A stretch of 64,000 nt of DNA from an uncultured Schlesneria sp. GTDB taxonomy: Bacteria; Planctomycetota; Planctomycetia; Planctomycetales; Planctomycetaceae. The translations under genes were made by a program, and so were the position numbers. Within the stretch, counting starts at the first letter, position 1; each line of letters opens with the position of its first letter. The stretch lies in the NCBI GenBank assembly GCA_903899985.1, contig CAIULL010000062.1, positions 1 to 64,000 of the forward strand, read 5' to 3'. A model generated the notes under the pieces. The model saw only the letters and a list, made by a program, of their open reading frames with translations. It was not told the DNA's origin and did not search any database. Below are positions 28,595 through 36,244 of the stretch, piece after piece.

Positions 28595-30019
28595 TTATTC
28601 GTGTTGTCGAGAAGAAGTCCGCTTACGGTTCTGTGCGAAGTCACCTGGCGCCGTCCCCGCCTCCTTCAGCCAGTCCGCAATTTGCGCAAGCGTCTCAGGG
28701 TTTTCACTGGTGGGCCATCTGGCCGGCCGATGGTCACTGGACCAGTTGACGAACTGCACGAGTGACTCCACCTCGTCGGCTGTACCGGCGAACGGAGGCA
28801 TGAACGGTTTTGTATGTTGGAGCTTTGCGAAATTGATCCGCATCTGATTTTCGTCCCATGAACCAGTCAGTTCCGCTACGGCGTTTGTTCCGTGCACGGT
28901 GTGGCAGACGCTGCATTGACGACGAAAGACTTTTGAGCCGATGCGGACCTGATCGTTGGGATATTGCGCATCCTGACGAAGTCCGTATCGATCATTGCGG
29001 AGACTGCCGACCTCCCGTAACAGGTCCACTTCCTCCGGTTTGATCGAGTTCGAGTAAAGCAAATGACGGATGGAATACGGCTTGCGTGAGCCCTCGCGGA
29101 CAAATTCGCCACCTGCCGTGGCACCAAACGCCAACATTAACATCAGCATTGCGGTGGCCCCGTTAATATATAACCGTTGTAACACCATGCCGATGATCGC
29201 ATAGGTTCCAATCGCCAGTGATGAACCGATCGAAATGCTGAAGAAGAGCATCATGGCCGGGCTGCCGCCGAGCACCCAGCTACGGCTGTCTGCTGGCATG
29301 ACGGCGAGAAACCAGATGCCAAGAAACGGCATCAGTACCATGGGGATCAAGAGATGTGCAGCGCGATTGATCAAGGCTCGTCGTGCTTCTCGATCGAGCG
29401 ACCACATTAAGTTCGTCACGACGCACGCGGCCAGGGCCGACAACGTCAGCGAGACAACGGTTCGAAACAACAGACTCGGCCAGAAGCTCGGATTAAAAAA
29501 GCCGTCAAAAATGTTCCGCGTTTCCAACCAACGTCCGGGGGTTAGTTGCCACGACAAAATTCCGTTGATGACAAACAGACTCAACCACGAAGCGATCGCA
29601 TAAATCGCCAGCAGCGTCATCGCCGTACGGTCATTCAATCGGGAGTGGTATCGGTAGAAACAATATCCTGAAACGATTTCCAGGCAGAAGAAGGTCCACT
29701 CGGTCGCCCACAACCAATGAAAGTTGTCGACCATGGCACCGATCGTCGCGGGACTCACCTGAATCGCCGTGAACCAGATTCCCACCCCGGTGAGTGCTCC
29801 GACAACAAAACTGATCAAGACCAGCAGCTTGAAATAACCTTCCACAAACTGACGAGCATGAGGCTCACGCCCCGTCATCGCCAGCCATTGGAAATAGCAC
29901 AATAATATTCCGCCCCCCACAGCAAACTGAGCCAGAAAGACATGCACAATCGCAACACCCGCCATCACAAGTCCTGGCATCAGCGGGCCGTAATCATTGA
30001 TGGGATAGACGTCTGACAT
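28595..30019 (-). CDS. Cytochrome bd-like oxidase subunit I fused to C-terminal cytochrome c
   Basis: The ATG at 30019 has AGAGGGA about 8 nt upstream and gives 474 residues; the open frame continues to 30223 but that part is not family-like. The N-terminal about 310 residues are CydA-like: VAIVHVFLAQFAVGGG (His26), ATEWTFFCLEIVSGYCFYRYHSR (Glu107, Glu114, matching the paired helix-3 Glu of CydA), and a degenerate quinol-motif counterpart EGSRKPY (309-315) where CydA has E-x-GRQPW. After a short linker comes a cytochrome c domain with CSVCH (Cys369, Cys372, His373) and a likely axial Met in KPFMPPFAG. CydA normally oxidises quinol and reduces O2; the loss of GRQPW and the added haem c suggest electrons enter from cytochrome c or another donor, as proposed for the OR-C branch of the bd superfamily (from memory). 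Confidence 0.75.
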   Translation of the reverse strand: MSDVYPINDYGPLMPGLVMAGVAIVHVFLAQFAVGGGILLCYFQWLAMTGREPHARQFVEGYFKLLVLISFVVGALTGVGIWFTAIQVSPATIGAMVDNFHWLWATEWTFFCLEIVSGYCFYRYHSRLNDRTAMTLLAIYAIASWLSLFVINGILSWQLTPGRWLETRNIFDGFFNPSFWPSLLFRTVVSLTLSALAACVVTNLMWSLDREARRALINRAAHLLIPMVLMPFLGIWFLAVMPADSRSWVLGGSPAMMLFFSISIGSSLAIGTYAIIGMVLQRLYINGATAMLMLMLAFGATAGGEFVREGSRKPYSIRHLLYSNSIKPEEVDLLREVGSLRNDRYGLRQDAQYPNDQVRIGSKVFRRQCSVCHTVHGTNAVAELTGSWDENQMRINFAKLQHTKPFMPPFAGTADEVESLVQFVNWSSDHRPARWPTSENPETLAQIADWLKEAGTAPGDFAQNRKRTSSRQHE

Positions 30020-30260
30020 TTTCTGAGTCCCTCTCATCAGTGTTATAGTGCGAGCGTCTTCGAGAAACACCAGCAGCATCCAATCAAAGTCACAATTCCG
30101 GGGCGAGTTCTTCAAGGGCGTTTTGTTCATTGTTCCCGACGGCCTCAGCATCGGAACGGTAAACTGAGCCGTATCGGCCTCGACTCTGTTTTGAAATTGT
30201 GCGACGCCCAGTCCAGAAACCACGCGGCTGGTTTACGGTTGCATCAAGGGAGCGTGAAGC

Positions 30261-31147
30261 GTGCGACGATCGGGAAAAAGGATTAGCACTTGTCTCTCAA
30301 CAATCGTCTTTACTTCCCTGATTGCTTTTGGCGGCCAAACGACGCTCGGCTCTGAACAGGCGGAACCCGCATCTGCTTCGAATCCGCTTAATGTCGTTCC
30401 GCTCACGCTGAAGCGAAATTGCAAGGGACGACCCAGGATCGTCTTGGCAATCCGGTTGTCGATGCAAAAGTTACGCTCTGGCTGATTCGCGAAACAAACC
30501 CTTTTGATGAAAGTGGCCGGGAAGAAGCGGTTGCATGGACTGCGTTGACGGATGAAAAGGGTCGCTATGGATTGCAACTTGATCAAAGGGTTCTTGAGGC
30601 GGGTGACGAAATCAGGCTGGTCGTTCAAGCGGAAGGCTTCTTAAAACTGAATTCCAGTATTGATCCGCTGACGTTGGTCGACGCCAGAATGACGGCGCAA
30701 CAACTCAAAGTCACCGTTAAGGAATTCAATGGAGGGTTCTTCAGGGCGAATAACAAGGGCCTCCCAGTCGGTTCGGCCACTCCCAATCCGCGGGATCAAT
30801 GGAAGGATGAAACGGACGAATTCAACGAACAAGACGCGGCAACACTCAATGGTGTCCCCATACTGAAGAAACATCTCCTCGTCCGTCATAGCGGATATTT
30901 GATTAGTGTTCGCGAGCAGATGCAGAATTCGGCGAAGCGAGCCTAGTTTGAAACACCACTTCAGACGCCCGCTGTTTATGAAGGATATCGCGAAACATTG
31001 CTGCAGAGGGAAACCCCTCTCTATCTCCGGAAGGTCGCCATTGATCAGTTTGCAACAAAAATGACGACTCCCAAACAACGCAGCAGGTGGAACGATGTGA
31101 TAAGTCAGTTGTCTCAAGCCAATGAACGGCGACTAGAATTCGCTTGA
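30261..31147 (+). pseudogene. Broken gene: exported carboxypeptidase-regulatory-like (Ig-like) domain protein
   Basis: A GTG at 30261 opens a signal peptide (RRSGKRISTCLSTIVFTSLIAFGG) and reads to about 30412 in frame, where the coding sense jumps to another frame. Adding one G near 30413 turns LKRNCKG into LKAKLQGTTQDRLGNPVVDAKVTLW, a standard carboxypeptidase-regulatory-like strand. The second frame ends at TAG 30944-30946, yet the same frame then stays open and gene-like (YRETLLQRETPLYLRKVAIDQF, WNDVISQLSQANERRLEF) to TGA at 31145-31147. Repaired, it would be about 295 residues, a usual size for planctomycete proteins of this kind. Two independent lesions (frameshift and nonsense) make a true pseudogene likely; a sequencing error could explain one of them. 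Confidence 0.7.
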
Positions 31148-31243
31148 GGCAAAAGGACTTCTCACAGACGTCGCGAATGATTCCTGCCGCGGCTTTGAGG
31201 CAGAGCTCTCGTATCGCGATTCGTAGCGATGTTTGTTCAGGAC

Positions 31244-31276
31244 AAAAAAAATCGTCGTGGATATACCACGACGATT
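31244..31276 (-). terminator. Rho-independent terminator for the pseudopilin/lipoprotein operon
   Basis: Read on the minus strand: an 11-bp perfect stem (AATCGTCGTGG / CCACGACGATT) with a 5-nt loop followed by a run of seven T. The stem occupies 31250-31276 and the T-run is the complement of A at 31244-31250. It lies about 160 bp after the stop of the lipoprotein gene. Confidence 0.85.
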
Positions 31277-31436
31277 CAAGGAGATTTTTCACTTAGGACT
31301 GCCACAGTGAATGGTTATCAGTTTTTGTCGTCAAGCAGCACCGTGGACTTAGACTTTTCAATTCACAGGAGGGAATCTAAGAGATCGAAACAATTCTCGC
31401 CTGATTTACGTTAAAAAACTGAAAAATCGGAGTTCA

Positions 31437-31604
31437 CTATTTAGGTCGTTCCAGCGTCATCACTGGTCCGGATTCCGCTGGTTCATCACCTCGCTCTTTC
31501 GCTGCCGCCTTTGCATCTTCCACCGAAACCGATTCTGTTGAAGACGAACCACAGCCGACAAGCATGAGAACCGCAACCAATGAGAAACGTTTAAATGAGT
31601 CCAT
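31437..31604 (-). CDS. Small lipoprotein next to a DUF1559 pseudopilin
   Basis: About 55 residues from the ATG at 31604: a basic start (MDSFKRF), hydrophobic core and a lipobox VLMLVGC, then a short Ser/Ala/Glu-rich tail ending in VMTLERPK. A frame open to a TTG at 31646 overlaps the spacer and is not needed; GGAAG precedes the chosen ATG. Tiny lipoproteins of this type regularly follow DUF1559 genes in planctomycete genomes, and here the gap to the pseudopilin gene is about 50 bp, so they form one operon ended by the terminator near 31260. Function unknown; it is probably anchored in a membrane. Confidence 0.75.
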   Translation of the reverse strand: MDSFKRFSLVAVLMLVGCGSSSTESVSVEDAKAAAKERGDEPAESGPVMTLERPK

Positions 31605-31655
31605 GTCTGTTACTTCCGTTGAAGAATAATTCACATTTTTAAACAAGCACCAGGC

Positions 31656-32630
31656 TTAGAAATCGCCGACGACATGACCATCGGAAGCACCGGCCAGATA
31701 TTGTTTAAAAATAATGCCATCGACATTAATCGAGATCGCTCGCACCGCGCCGTCGCCCATCGCAAAGTGAACCAGTCCGTCGTGTGCCGACGAGAATCGA
31801 TACCATGCGGGAGTGCTGCTCAACCCATAGCCTGTCACCATCATCCCCGATCCCATCCAGGTGTGGGAGTAGTTAACAGTCTTCGGGTTGGTCGATACTG
31901 GATCACCAATCGCTTCACCAAATAACAATGTATTCGAGGTTCCATCAAGGAAATCCCCAAAGCGATTCGGATGCCGCTTCAGAAAGGCTCCCTTGTAGAG
32001 GTCAAATCCGGTGATATCCGCGAAATAACCTGCAACGCCGAGATAATTGGTCGGAGCAACGGGATCCCAACCACTGGCAACAGACCCGATCCGTCCCTCA
32101 ATGGTCCCACTTGTCCCATTCAAGTATTCGTTGATGCGGGTGAAGAATCCGGCTTGGGCGGACTTGGCATCCGTCGAAGGACACAGAAAACCCGGGATCG
32201 TTTTCAATGCTGCGTTATAGCAACCATTCACATTGAACCATGGGTATTGTCCATAGAGCCCGACATTGATCTGATCTTGCTCCAGCGTCGAATACAGCGG
32301 GGCCTGATCAATAAATGGAAGTAAAAAGACGAGCGGACTGGCATACGACTGATTACCGCCAGTCGTGATCGAAACAGGATCCTTTGCTCCGAGGTAACCG
32401 GATGGCATCGTGCCGTTCGTACTTTCAAAATTGTGGGCCGCGAGAGCCAATTGTTTCAAATTATTTTTGCACTGCGTTCGGCGAGCCGCTTCACGCGCCT
32501 GTTGCACAGCCGGCAGCAACAATGCGATCAGCACCGCGATTATCGCGATCACGACCAACAGCTCGATCAAAGTGAAGCCCGCTCGCGGTAAATTAACCGG
32601 GTGAGCCTTACGGGAGATGATGCGCTTCAT
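31656..32630 (-). CDS. DUF1559 protein with type IV pilin-like N terminus
   Basis: A 324-residue protein. GFTLIELLVVIAIIAVLIALLL is the prepilin peptidase cleavage site (G|F) and first helix of type IV pilin-like proteins, followed by PAVQQAREAARRTQCKNNLKQLALAAHNFE, the constant stretch of the DUF1559 family. The H-x9-DG segment is recognisable as VHFAMGDGAVR near the C terminus. DUF1559 proteins occur in tens to hundreds of copies per planctomycete genome and are processed pseudopilin-like surface or periplasmic proteins of unknown role. The small lipoprotein gene follows in the same transcript. Confidence 0.95.
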   Translation of the reverse strand: MKRIISRKAHPVNLPRAGFTLIELLVVIAIIAVLIALLLPAVQQAREAARRTQCKNNLKQLALAAHNFESTNGTMPSGYLGAKDPVSITTGGNQSYASPLVFLLPFIDQAPLYSTLEQDQINVGLYGQYPWFNVNGCYNAALKTIPGFLCPSTDAKSAQAGFFTRINEYLNGTSGTIEGRIGSVASGWDPVAPTNYLGVAGYFADITGFDLYKGAFLKRHPNRFGDFLDGTSNTLLFGEAIGDPVSTNPKTVNYSHTWMGSGMMVTGYGLSSTPAWYRFSSAHDGLVHFAMGDGAVRAISINVDGIIFKQYLAGASDGHVVGDF

Positions 32631-33215
32631 ACTTTTTTCCTTCCAGAATCGTTGAAAATTACTTAATCAAGACAAACACGCGTCGGAAATTGAAACAATT
32701 CCTTGCAACATTACGGTTTTGCAATCTGCGTTCCAGATGTCGAAATAATTAAAATATCTGAAAGAAGGCTGAAACCGATTTCGTTGTTTTTCACGGCAAA
32801 TTAAGGTTTCGGCATTATTTCAACGGGAAAATTCACTTCGGGAAAACGAAGTTAGACGTCGAGACGAAGGCGGCATGAACAGAACTGGCGACTGCGAGGA
32901 AAACATCAAGAATGCTTCAATTCTGTGCGGAGTCGCCCGTAGAGTTGCCCGCACTCAACATTCAGGTGGCACTGGATGACCGTCTTCGGTAACAAGAGCT
33001 CTTTAATTGCCTCGAAAACAGGAAAGCCACTGCATCAAAAGTTTGGAATTGGTTCCAGCCAACGAGCGCGCACGAATACAGCATGGTGCGGTTATGCACC
33101 GAATTTTGCGCCCTTCGTCGACTTCTGTTTGAACCGCTTTGTACTGAATTTTTTTATTGCGTTGGTTTCAAGGGGGCTTGAATGCTTGCCCTTTTCTGCA
33201 GAAACAAATCAATTG
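32631..33215. other. Intergenic region (about 585 bp), promoter of the pseudopilin operon, otherwise nothing recognised
   Basis: The first 200 bases are AT-rich and probably contain the promoter and leader of the DUF1559 gene. The rest has a 93-codon plus-strand frame at 32976-33257 that overlaps the next gene and has no recognisable content. No hairpin with T-run and no RNA gene seen. Confidence 0.35.
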
Positions 33216-34445
33216 CTACGATTTGACGCCATCGACCCAGATCGCGGTACCACCTGATTTGAGTGCTCGATTCGCCAGATGAGCGGCAGCGGCCGCAGAT
33301 ACGCCTGCTTCAATCGGGGCGGTCGGTGTTTTGCGGCTTCTGAGGCAATCGACCCAATTGATCAAATGCACCAGTTCCCCGTCCGGTTTGTCGTAGAAGT
33401 CAGCACCTCGCGGTCCGGTCCCCAGAATCCATTCCGACGCTTCGACTTTGGATTTGCGTTCAGGAATAACTTGGTATCCCCCTCGATCAACGTGGATCGA
33501 CGCTTCGGTCCCTTGAAACTCGATCCGGGCACCGTTTCTCGCATTAGCGAATGTCCCTTCAAAATGCATCTGAATGTTACCGGGATAGCTCAATATGGTT
33601 TGCACTGTGTCCGGGGTTTCCCAGACCCCTTCGCTATAAAAATGTTCTCCGATGCTGACGGCGTGATCGGGGTGGTCGACGTCCAGTACCCAATGCGCGA
33701 CATCGATCCAATGCACCATCAGATCGGTAAAGATGCCACCACCGAAGTCCCAGAACCAGCGCCAGTTCATCATGCGATACTCGTCGAACGGCTGGTCCTT
33801 GGCATTTCCGCAGAACTTTTTCCAGTCGACACCGCTGAAATCGAGCTTGGGAATATTGCGACGGACTCGATCGGCATTGCGATTCCAGCTCATATGAACC
33901 TTGACGACCTTGCCGATGTGCCCGGCCTGGATCAGCTCGCGGGCTTTGACGATATGTGGCATCGATCGCTGCTGCGTTCCCACCTGAACGATCCGTTTGT
34001 ATCTGGTAGAAGCGTCAAGCAAGGCGGCTCCTTCAGACAGATCGTGAGTTAATGGCTTTTCGACGTAGACATCTTTTCCTGCGGCACAGGCAGCCAAAGT
34101 CATCGGGGCATGCCAATGATCGGGAGTACCGATTACGACGGCATCAATTCCCTTGTCATCCAGGACTGACTGCCAGTCTTTTCTGACGCTGGCTTGGGCA
34201 TCGGCAAGCGGTTTGGCCAATCCAATCGAGTGATCGAAGATGTCGCAGATTGAGGTGATTTTGACGCCAGGAATGGTCTTGAGAACCTCCATTAACTTTC
34301 GGCATCGGCCTCCAACTCCGATACAGCCAATCTGGATCACTTCGTTGGCCGCAAAGGCTCGGGCCGGTGATAACACGGTGGCTGCAGTGACAAGACCTGC
34401 CGCATGAAGAAATTCGCGACGATTACTCGTGAGTGATTTTGGCAT
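33216..34445 (-). CDS. Tat-exported Gfo/Idh/MocA-family oxidoreductase
   Basis: A 409-residue protein with a twin-arginine signal (NRREFLHAAGLVTAATVLSPARAFAA). The Rossmann part is IQIGCIGVGGRCRKL, a variant GxGxxG nucleotide site, followed by GTPDHWHAPMTLAACAAGKDVYVEKPLTHDLSEG: the EKP signature with its catalytic Lys and the usual DxWHxP. The C-terminal substrate domain has HWIDVAHWVLDVDHPD. Members oxidise or reduce sugars with NAD(P). Tat export with a tightly bound cofactor, as in glucose-fructose oxidoreductase, is common in planctomycetes. The CDGSH gene lies about 100 bp upstream and could share the transcript. Substrate not known. Confidence 0.92.
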   Translation of the reverse strand: MPKSLTSNRREFLHAAGLVTAATVLSPARAFAANEVIQIGCIGVGGRCRKLMEVLKTIPGVKITSICDIFDHSIGLAKPLADAQASVRKDWQSVLDDKGIDAVVIGTPDHWHAPMTLAACAAGKDVYVEKPLTHDLSEGAALLDASTRYKRIVQVGTQQRSMPHIVKARELIQAGHIGKVVKVHMSWNRNADRVRRNIPKLDFSGVDWKKFCGNAKDQPFDEYRMMNWRWFWDFGGGIFTDLMVHWIDVAHWVLDVDHPDHAVSIGEHFYSEGVWETPDTVQTILSYPGNIQMHFEGTFANARNGARIEFQGTEASIHVDRGGYQVIPERKSKVEASEWILGTGPRGADFYDKPDGELVHLINWVDCLRSRKTPTAPIEAGVSAAAAAHLANRALKSGGTAIWVDGVKS

Positions 34446-34547
34446 GATGTCCTTTGGAATTGAGCAAAGTTCGAGGCCAGGATGAAATTAAACGACTCGA
34501 TCGGATGTCGTGTGCCCGTTGACTGTGAACCATTCATCAGGAAGCAT

Positions 34548-34769
34548 TCATGACTGCGCCGGTTTAGCCACGGTTTCTGCTGCTTGAAACCCGTTCGTTT
34601 TGTGTGTTCCGTCACAGAAAGGCCTGCTTCGAGTTGCTCCGCACCGACAAAGAGCGATATTCTCTTTTCCTGCCGTGTCGTATTGATTTCCCAGGTGATC
34701 AGTAAGCTTCACAGGACCCGTTACTAATAATGGCCCATTTTCACGAGTCTTGATTGTGACTTCTGACAT
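34548..34769 (-). CDS. CDGSH iron-sulfur domain protein
   Basis: A complete 73-residue protein. The [2Fe-2S] site is CRCGATRSRPFCDGTH: Cys41, Cys43, Cys52 and His56, the 3Cys-1His ligand set of the mitoNEET family, preceded by GPLLVTGPVKLTDHLG. Single-CDGSH bacterial proteins of this size are soluble redox or iron-sulfur transfer proteins; no membrane segment is present. The minus-strand position upstream of the Gfo/Idh/MocA gene may be operon-like or chance. GGAG-like sequence (AAGGAG) lies a few bases ahead of the ATG. Confidence 0.93.
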   Translation of the reverse strand: MSEVTIKTRENGPLLVTGPVKLTDHLGNQYDTAGKENIALCRCGATRSRPFCDGTHKTNGFQAAETVAKPAQS

Positions 34770-35011
34770 GAATTGCTCCTTTGGTGAATTTAAGCCACGG
34801 GTGGCGTTAAGTTGAATCGATGAGATTCAAAAAATCTTACCTCGTTGAATGCGCGTGTCGAAGGGCCGTGCCGACAATTTTTGTCCCAATTCAATCTCGT
34901 CGAATTGTGGAAATTCGCATAGATTCCGAAATTGACTGCGTCGTTCCGTAATTTTGATATACTCCCGTCGAAAAGACGGGTTACTGGATCTCATCAAAAG
35001 GGGGGCTGGAG

Positions 35012-36244
35012 ATGCTTCACCAAGGTTTGTCTCATAAAGCAAAGTGGATTTTGCTGGTCGTCGTTTTTTTGGGACTGGAGCGTACTTCCATTGCCCAGAA
35101 GAAGGACCCTTTTCGAGAGGCCCGTCACTACCTCGTCTCCGAATACATCGAGCGAGAGGGGATTACAAATCCTCGTGTGCTGGATAGCCTTCGTCAGGTT
35201 CCAAGGCACGAATTCGTCACACCGCAATATCGCCACGATGCCTATGTCGACGCGGCGTTACCGATCGGTCATAAACAAACGATTTCGCCGCCGTTCGTCG
35301 TTGCTTATATGACCCAGACGATTGACCCCCAACCGGAAGACCGTGTGCTGGAAATTGGTACCGGTAGCGGCTATCAGGCAGCGGTCCTTTCAAATCTGGT
35401 CAAAGAAGTCTATTCGATAGAAATCGTGGAAGCACTGGGAACAACGGCGGCCGAACGATTGAAGCGACTCAAATACGATAACGTGAAAACGAAAATCGCT
35501 GACGGATATCTCGGATGGGAAGAGTATGCCCCGTTCGACAAAATTATCGTCACGTGTTCTCCGGAAAATGTCCCACAACCATTGATTGCGCAACTGAAAG
35601 AAGGAGGACGGCTTCTCGTTCCACTGGGCGAACGTTATCAGCAGGTCTTTCATCAGTTTGAGAAAAAAGACGGCAAGCTGGAAGAGAAGAAACTGATCTC
35701 GACACTGTTTGTTCCGATGACCGGGGAATCGGAAGAACAGCGTAAAGTGAAGCCTGATCCGCTACATCCGAAGATCTTGAATGGAGGTTTCGAAGCAGAT
35801 CAAAATAATGATGGCTACGCCGATCACTGGCACTATCAACGTTTGACGACGTTGTTGGAAGAAGGTGCCCAGGAAGGAAAACGCTGTATCTTGTTCGAAG
35901 CAACCGAACCTGGTCGACTTGCTCAAGGATTGCAGGCGGCTGCAATTGATGGTTCGAAAATTGGATCGCTGCAGGTTCGAGTTCAGTATAAGACCGAAGA
36001 CGTGAAAAACGGGCGAGAAGAGCACGAGATCGCTTCGATTCGATTTCATTTCTATGATGAAAATCGACGCGCAATCGATAACCCCTTTGTCGGACCTTGG
36101 GTTGGCACACACGACTGGTCAAGGGCCACAAAAACCATCAACGTCCCCCCAAAGGCTCGCGAGATGATTGTTCGTATTGGATTGAACGGTGCGACTGGAA
36201 AGCTGTGGCTGGATGATCTTGTCATCACGCCAAAGCCACGGTGA
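35012..36244 (+). CDS. pcm: Exported protein-L-isoaspartate O-methyltransferase with C-terminal beta-sandwich domain
   Basis: A 410-residue protein with three parts. Residues 1-29 are a signal peptide (KWILLVVVFLGLERTSIAQ). Residues about 33-215 are PIMT: VPRHEFVTP, HKQTISPPFVVAYMTQ, motif I VLEIGTGSGYQAAVLS, FDKIIVTCSPENVP and LKEGGRLLVPLG. Residues about 250-410 form a carbohydrate-binding-like beta-sandwich (NGGFEADQNNDGYADHWHY ... GKLWLDDLVITPK). PIMT methylates isoaspartyl residues in damaged proteins using SAM; an exported copy would have to obtain SAM outside the cytoplasm, so its use there is unclear. The GGGGGG ahead of the ATG at 35012 is a plausible ribosome binding site. The stop overlaps the start of the DNA methyltransferase gene by 4 bp. 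Confidence 0.85.
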   Translation: MLHQGLSHKAKWILLVVVFLGLERTSIAQKKDPFREARHYLVSEYIEREGITNPRVLDSLRQVPRHEFVTPQYRHDAYVDAALPIGHKQTISPPFVVAYMTQTIDPQPEDRVLEIGTGSGYQAAVLSNLVKEVYSIEIVEALGTTAAERLKRLKYDNVKTKIADGYLGWEEYAPFDKIIVTCSPENVPQPLIAQLKEGGRLLVPLGERYQQVFHQFEKKDGKLEEKKLISTLFVPMTGESEEQRKVKPDPLHPKILNGGFEADQNNDGYADHWHYQRLTTLLEEGAQEGKRCILFEATEPGRLAQGLQAAAIDGSKIGSLQVRVQYKTEDVKNGREEHEIASIRFHFYDENRRAIDNPFVGPWVGTHDWSRATKTINVPPKAREMIVRIGLNGATGKLWLDDLVITPKPR

